Source of the DNA: Nocardioides albus
GTDB lineage: Bacteria > Actinomycetota > Actinomycetes > Propionibacteriales > Nocardioidaceae
Direction: 5' to 3'
DNA: 64,000 nucleotides
Assembly (NCBI RefSeq): GCF_014648255.1
Contig: NZ_BMQT01000001.1
Span: 558,001 to 622,000, forward strand
This document shows, piece by piece, positions 62,191-64,000 of this stretch (position 1 is its first letter; the number at the start of each line of letters is the position of its first letter). Made by a program: the position numbers and the translations under genes. The notes beneath the pieces are model-generated. The model worked only from the letters and a program-made list of their open reading frames with translations, searched no databases and was not told the origin of the DNA.

Positions 62191-62283
62191 GCCGAGACGT
62201 CACGCCCGTCGGCCGAAGCGTCACGCGCGTCGGCCGAGATGGCACCGCGATGCCATCTCGAACGACGTGAGTGACGCCTCGGC
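62191..62283. repeat. second GCCGAGACGTCA stem-loop repeat
   Basis: Same design as the 1285-1419 element: direct units GCCGAGACGTCACGC and GCCGAAGCGTCACGC, a central perfect 10-bp hairpin CGAGATGGCA/TGCCATCTCG (62235-62260), then an inverted unit GTGACGCCTCGGC. Starts 1 bp after the fmdB stop; could terminate it. Confidence 0.75.
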
Positions 62284-62289
62284 AGGTGG

Positions 62290-62332
62290 TTATCCACAGG
62301 TTTTCCCACAGGCTGCTCAGGACTGTGGATAG
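62290..62332. promoter_or_regulatory. cluster of DnaA-box-like sequences
   Basis: TTATCCACA at 62290-62298 is a perfect DnaA box; TTTCCCACA at 62302-62310 and the reverse CTATCCACA at 62324-62332 are near matches. The outer two form a 9-bp inverted repeat. Lies between the hairpin repeat and the SAF-domain gene. Could titrate DnaA or couple the gene to replication. Confidence 0.5.
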
Positions 62333-62371
62333 CGAGATGCGGGAACTGCGGGGGCGGCTTAGCGTGCCCGC

Positions 62372-63031
62372 ATGTTCACTCGACTCACGTCCCTGTCCCG
62401 CCGCGTACGCCGCGGGGTCCTCGCCCACCGACGCCTGCTGGCGTTCCTGCTGACCGCCTCCGCGGTCGCGATCGGGTTCTCGGCCACTCGCCCGGCTCCA
62501 CCCGACACCTCGACGATGGCGGTCGCGGCCCGAGATCTGCCGGTCGGCACGGTCCTCACCGCCGCCGACCTGACCGACGTCGAGACCGACCCCGGCCGCA
62601 TGCCCGCTGACCTCGCCGAGGCCCCGCTCGGCGAGCGGCTCGCGGCTCCGCTGCGGCGCGGCGAGCCCGTCACCGACGTACGCCTCGTCGGCCCCTCGTT
62701 GACCGACGGCCATCCCGACCTGGTCGCCGTGCCGGTCCGGCTCCCCGATGCCGAGATGGCCGCGCTGCTCCGCGTCGGCGACACCGTCGACCTCTACGCC
62801 ACCGATCCCGCGACCGCCGAGACCGTGTTGGTCACTACCGACACGCTGATCCTCAGCCTCCCTCAAGGCACGGAACCGAGCGGCGATGATTCGATGACAC
62901 AAGGAAAGACCGAAGGGTTTGGCGTCACGAACGCTTCGGCGGGGCGTCTGGTCATCGTCGGAGTCGCCGCGAACAGCGTCGAGGACGTCACGTCCGCAGG
63001 GGTGGGCGGCTACCTCACCTTCGCGTACTGA
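62372..63031 (+). CDS. SAF-domain protein, CpaB/RcpC-like
   Basis: 219 aa. N-terminal basic segment, one TM helix (about 22-38), then a SAF domain (about 48-115; VAARDLPVGTVLTAADLTDVE) as found in Flp pilus assembly protein CpaB, and a short C-terminal domain. No other Flp pilus gene is in view, so a lone SAF protein with an unknown role in the cell envelope. Start ATG 62372. Confidence 0.83.
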   Translation: MFTRLTSLSRRVRRGVLAHRRLLAFLLTASAVAIGFSATRPAPPDTSTMAVAARDLPVGTVLTAADLTDVETDPGRMPADLAEAPLGERLAAPLRRGEPVTDVRLVGPSLTDGHPDLVAVPVRLPDAEMAALLRVGDTVDLYATDPATAETVLVTTDTLILSLPQGTEPSGDDSMTQGKTEGFGVTNASAGRLVIVGVAANSVEDVTSAGVGGYLTFAY

Positions 63032-63099
63032 CAGCCCAACGAACGCCACTTCCGGGGTCTCCTACACCTCACACAATGAGCAACAGGAGAAAGCAAGAC

Positions 63100-63450
63100 A
63101 TGGACGGTTTCAAGAAGTTTCTGCTCCAAGGCGACCTGATCAAGCTGGCGGTCGCCTTCATCATGGGTGCCGCGTTCGCCTCGGTCGTCACAGCGACGGT
63201 CGACGTGATCATGGACCTGATCGGCAAAGTCGGCGGTACGCCGAACTTCTCAGACTACGAGCCGGGCGGAGTAAGCATCGGCGCCTGGCTGACCGCTGTC
63301 ATCGCCTTCATCATCATGGCCGCGGTGGTCTACTTCATGATCGTCAAGCCCTACACCCACGCCAAGGAGCGCTACTTCCCGGACCCGGACCCGGGCGAGA
63401 CCGAGGTCGACATCCTCAAGCAGATCCGCGACAGCCTCAGCGCCCGCTGA
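63100..63450 (+). CDS. mscL: large-conductance mechanosensitive channel
   Basis: 116 aa. N-terminal amphipathic helix and TM1 (MDGFKKFLLQGDLIKLAVAF, IMGAAFASVVTATVDVIMD), periplasmic loop, TM2 (IGAWLTAVIAFIIMAAVVYFMIVKP) and a C-terminal cytoplasmic helix (EVDILKQIRDSL). Releases solutes on hypo-osmotic shock. Start set at ATG 63100, preceded by AGGAG; an ATG at 63076 would add eight residues without family support. Followed by a hairpin shared with the convergent gene. Confidence 0.95.
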   Translation: MDGFKKFLLQGDLIKLAVAFIMGAAFASVVTATVDVIMDLIGKVGGTPNFSDYEPGGVSIGAWLTAVIAFIIMAAVVYFMIVKPYTHAKERYFPDPDPGETEVDILKQIRDSLSAR

Positions 63451-63463
63451 CGCGTTCGCACCC

Positions 63464-63501
63464 CAGGTGCCGTCTCACCCACCGTGGTGAGGCGGCACCT
63501 G
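63464..63501. terminator. bidirectional terminator overlapping a coding end
   Basis: CAGGTGCCGTCTCACC (63464-63479) pairs with GGTGAGGCGGCACCTG (63486-63501) with one G-T pair around a 6-nt loop. It begins 13 bp after the mscL stop and lies mostly inside the last codons of the convergent small gene. Confidence 0.8.
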
Positions 63502-63672
63502 CGATTTCAGCCAACGATCCGACGCCGACTCCCCCGACTCAGCCGACGGCTCCCGCTCGTCGCTGGTCGTCTCCGGAAGTGCGTCACCGAAGATTCGCGC
63601 CAGCCGCTGCTTGCGCTTCCACTCCGGCTCCTTCGGTTCATTCTGCTCCGTCGACACATCCCGGTCGGACAT
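63475..63672 (-). CDS. hypothetical small charged protein
   Basis: 65 aa, hydrophilic and rich in Glu, Ser and Pro, with a conserved-looking core EPEWKRKQRLARIFGDALPET. Similar small proteins of unknown function occur in actinobacteria. The start ATG 63672 shares its first base with the stop of the gene upstream (TGATG), so translation is coupled; a GTG two codons earlier is possible. Its final codons form half of the terminator at 63464-63501. Confidence 0.7.
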   Translation of the reverse strand: MSDRDVSTEQNEPKEPEWKRKQRLARIFGDALPETTSDEREPSAESGESASDRWLKSQVPPHHGG

Positions 63673-64000
63673 CAGCACAGTCCTGCTGACTCGCGGGCCG
63701 CCTTGGCATCCTCGGCGATCTGGGCGAGCTCATCCTCGGAGGCTCCACTGCTCGCGCCACCGGAGGCAGGCTCCGAGGACTCGGTGGAATCAGACTCGTC
63801 GCCGGGCGCCGAGCCAGCAGTCTCGCCGTCAGTCGCCTCGCCGGTCGCCTCGTCACCCGCCGCCGCGTCGTCCGACTTCTTGCTCTTCTTGCCGGAGGCC
63901 TCACCAGCGTCCAGTGCGCCGGCAGCGATCTTCTTGGTCAGCGGCTTGTCGTTGGCGATCGCCTTGAAGACATTCTTTGCTTTCTCAGGGTCGAGGACCA
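63672..64000 (-). CDS. C-terminal fragment of a larger protein, possibly LCP-type (5' end outside window)
   Basis: The last 108 residues of a gene that continues beyond the window. The first 30 residues (starting VLDPEKAKNVFKAIANDKPL) resemble the end of LytR-CpsA-Psr (LCP) wall-polymer transferases; the rest is an acidic Ser/Ala/Gly/Glu low-complexity tail ending SAGLC. The stop at 63674-63672 overlaps the next gene's start. The LCP reading is tentative, because only the tail is visible. Confidence 0.45.
   Translation of the reverse strand, partial: VLDPEKAKNVFKAIANDKPLTKKIAAGALDAGEASGKKSKKSDDAAAGDEATGEATDGETAGSAPGDESDSTESSEPASGGASSGASEDELAQIAEDAKAARESAGLC

Noticed and set aside
62372..63031. 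Part of a Flp/Tad pilus operon
   Set aside because: Only one SAF-domain protein is present; the neighbours (fmdB, mscL) are unrelated to pili.

Overview
The window looks like chromosomal DNA of a high-GC actinobacterium, most likely from the Nocardioidaceae (Nocardioides-like). The lineage call is an inference from third-position GC bias, frequent CGTACG-type words, mycothiol use (mycothione reductase), nickel superoxide dismutase, a eukaryotic-type UDP-glucose pyrophosphorylase and the actinobacterial moeA-rimJ-membrane protein neighbourhood. I see no transposase, integrase, phage gene, CRISPR array or rRNA. One tRNA (Ala, anticodon CGC) is present. Genes are tightly packed and no gap exceeds 300 bases.

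Layout. 1-1.3 kb: end of nagA and a DUF3054 membrane protein. 1.4-3.8 kb: a CbiMNQO-type cobalt/nickel ECF importer. 4-6.7 kb: thiolase plus the two subunits of a 3-oxoacid CoA-transferase. 6.8-11.5 kb: secreted CocE/NonD-type hydrolase, a MarR-controlled drug-efflux-type MFS pump, glutathione peroxidase. 11.7-16.3 kb: a DUF457 membrane protein and a tandem pair of NIT-domain receptors, one an intact Ser/Thr kinase and the other a pseudokinase. 16.4-22.6 kb: a GAF/Fis-type activator divergent from an operon of amidohydrolase, DUF59 protein, alcohol dehydrogenase, DUF1097 protein, acetoin-reductase-like SDR and a small ABM monooxygenase. These resemble the accessory genes of actinobacterial propane/acetone/phenol monooxygenase clusters, but the monooxygenase is absent. 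22.6-31.2 kb: two membrane/DUF2867 genes, a two-component system, TerC, flavin reductase, sodN, a secreted GH28 hydrolase and a BASS-type transporter. 31.2-33.3 kb: an NDP-forming acyl-CoA synthetase.

34-43.4 kb: a catabolic region around a PucR-type regulator, with two MHS-type transporters, an M20 deacylase, RidA, an RraA-like protein, a TPP-dependent decarboxylase-like enzyme and an aldehyde dehydrogenase. 43.7-55.7 kb: secreted subtilase, App1-type phosphatase, mycothione reductase, LysR regulator, arylsulfatase and BCCT transporter. 56-64 kb: a conserved housekeeping and cell-division block (tRNA-Ala, SepX/GlpR-like membrane protein, RimJ, Mog, MoaC, MoeA/Glp, UGPase, divergent 5-FCL, FmdB, SAF-domain protein, MscL, and the C-terminus of an unidentified, possibly LCP-type protein).

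How parts fit. The ECF importer may supply nickel for SodN. The MarR repressor and its pump share matching operator-promoters. The PucR regulator and the second transporter operon share a TGTGCAT(A/C)TGCAT motif. Several genes appear leaderless, with a -10 hexamer 6-7 nt before the start codon. Large GCCGAGACGTCA-type hairpin repeats recur in intergenic gaps. The most notable observations are the kinase/pseudokinase NIT pair, the Glp/GlpR-like division locus, the monooxygenase-less MimR-type operon and the undefined PucR catabolic cluster.
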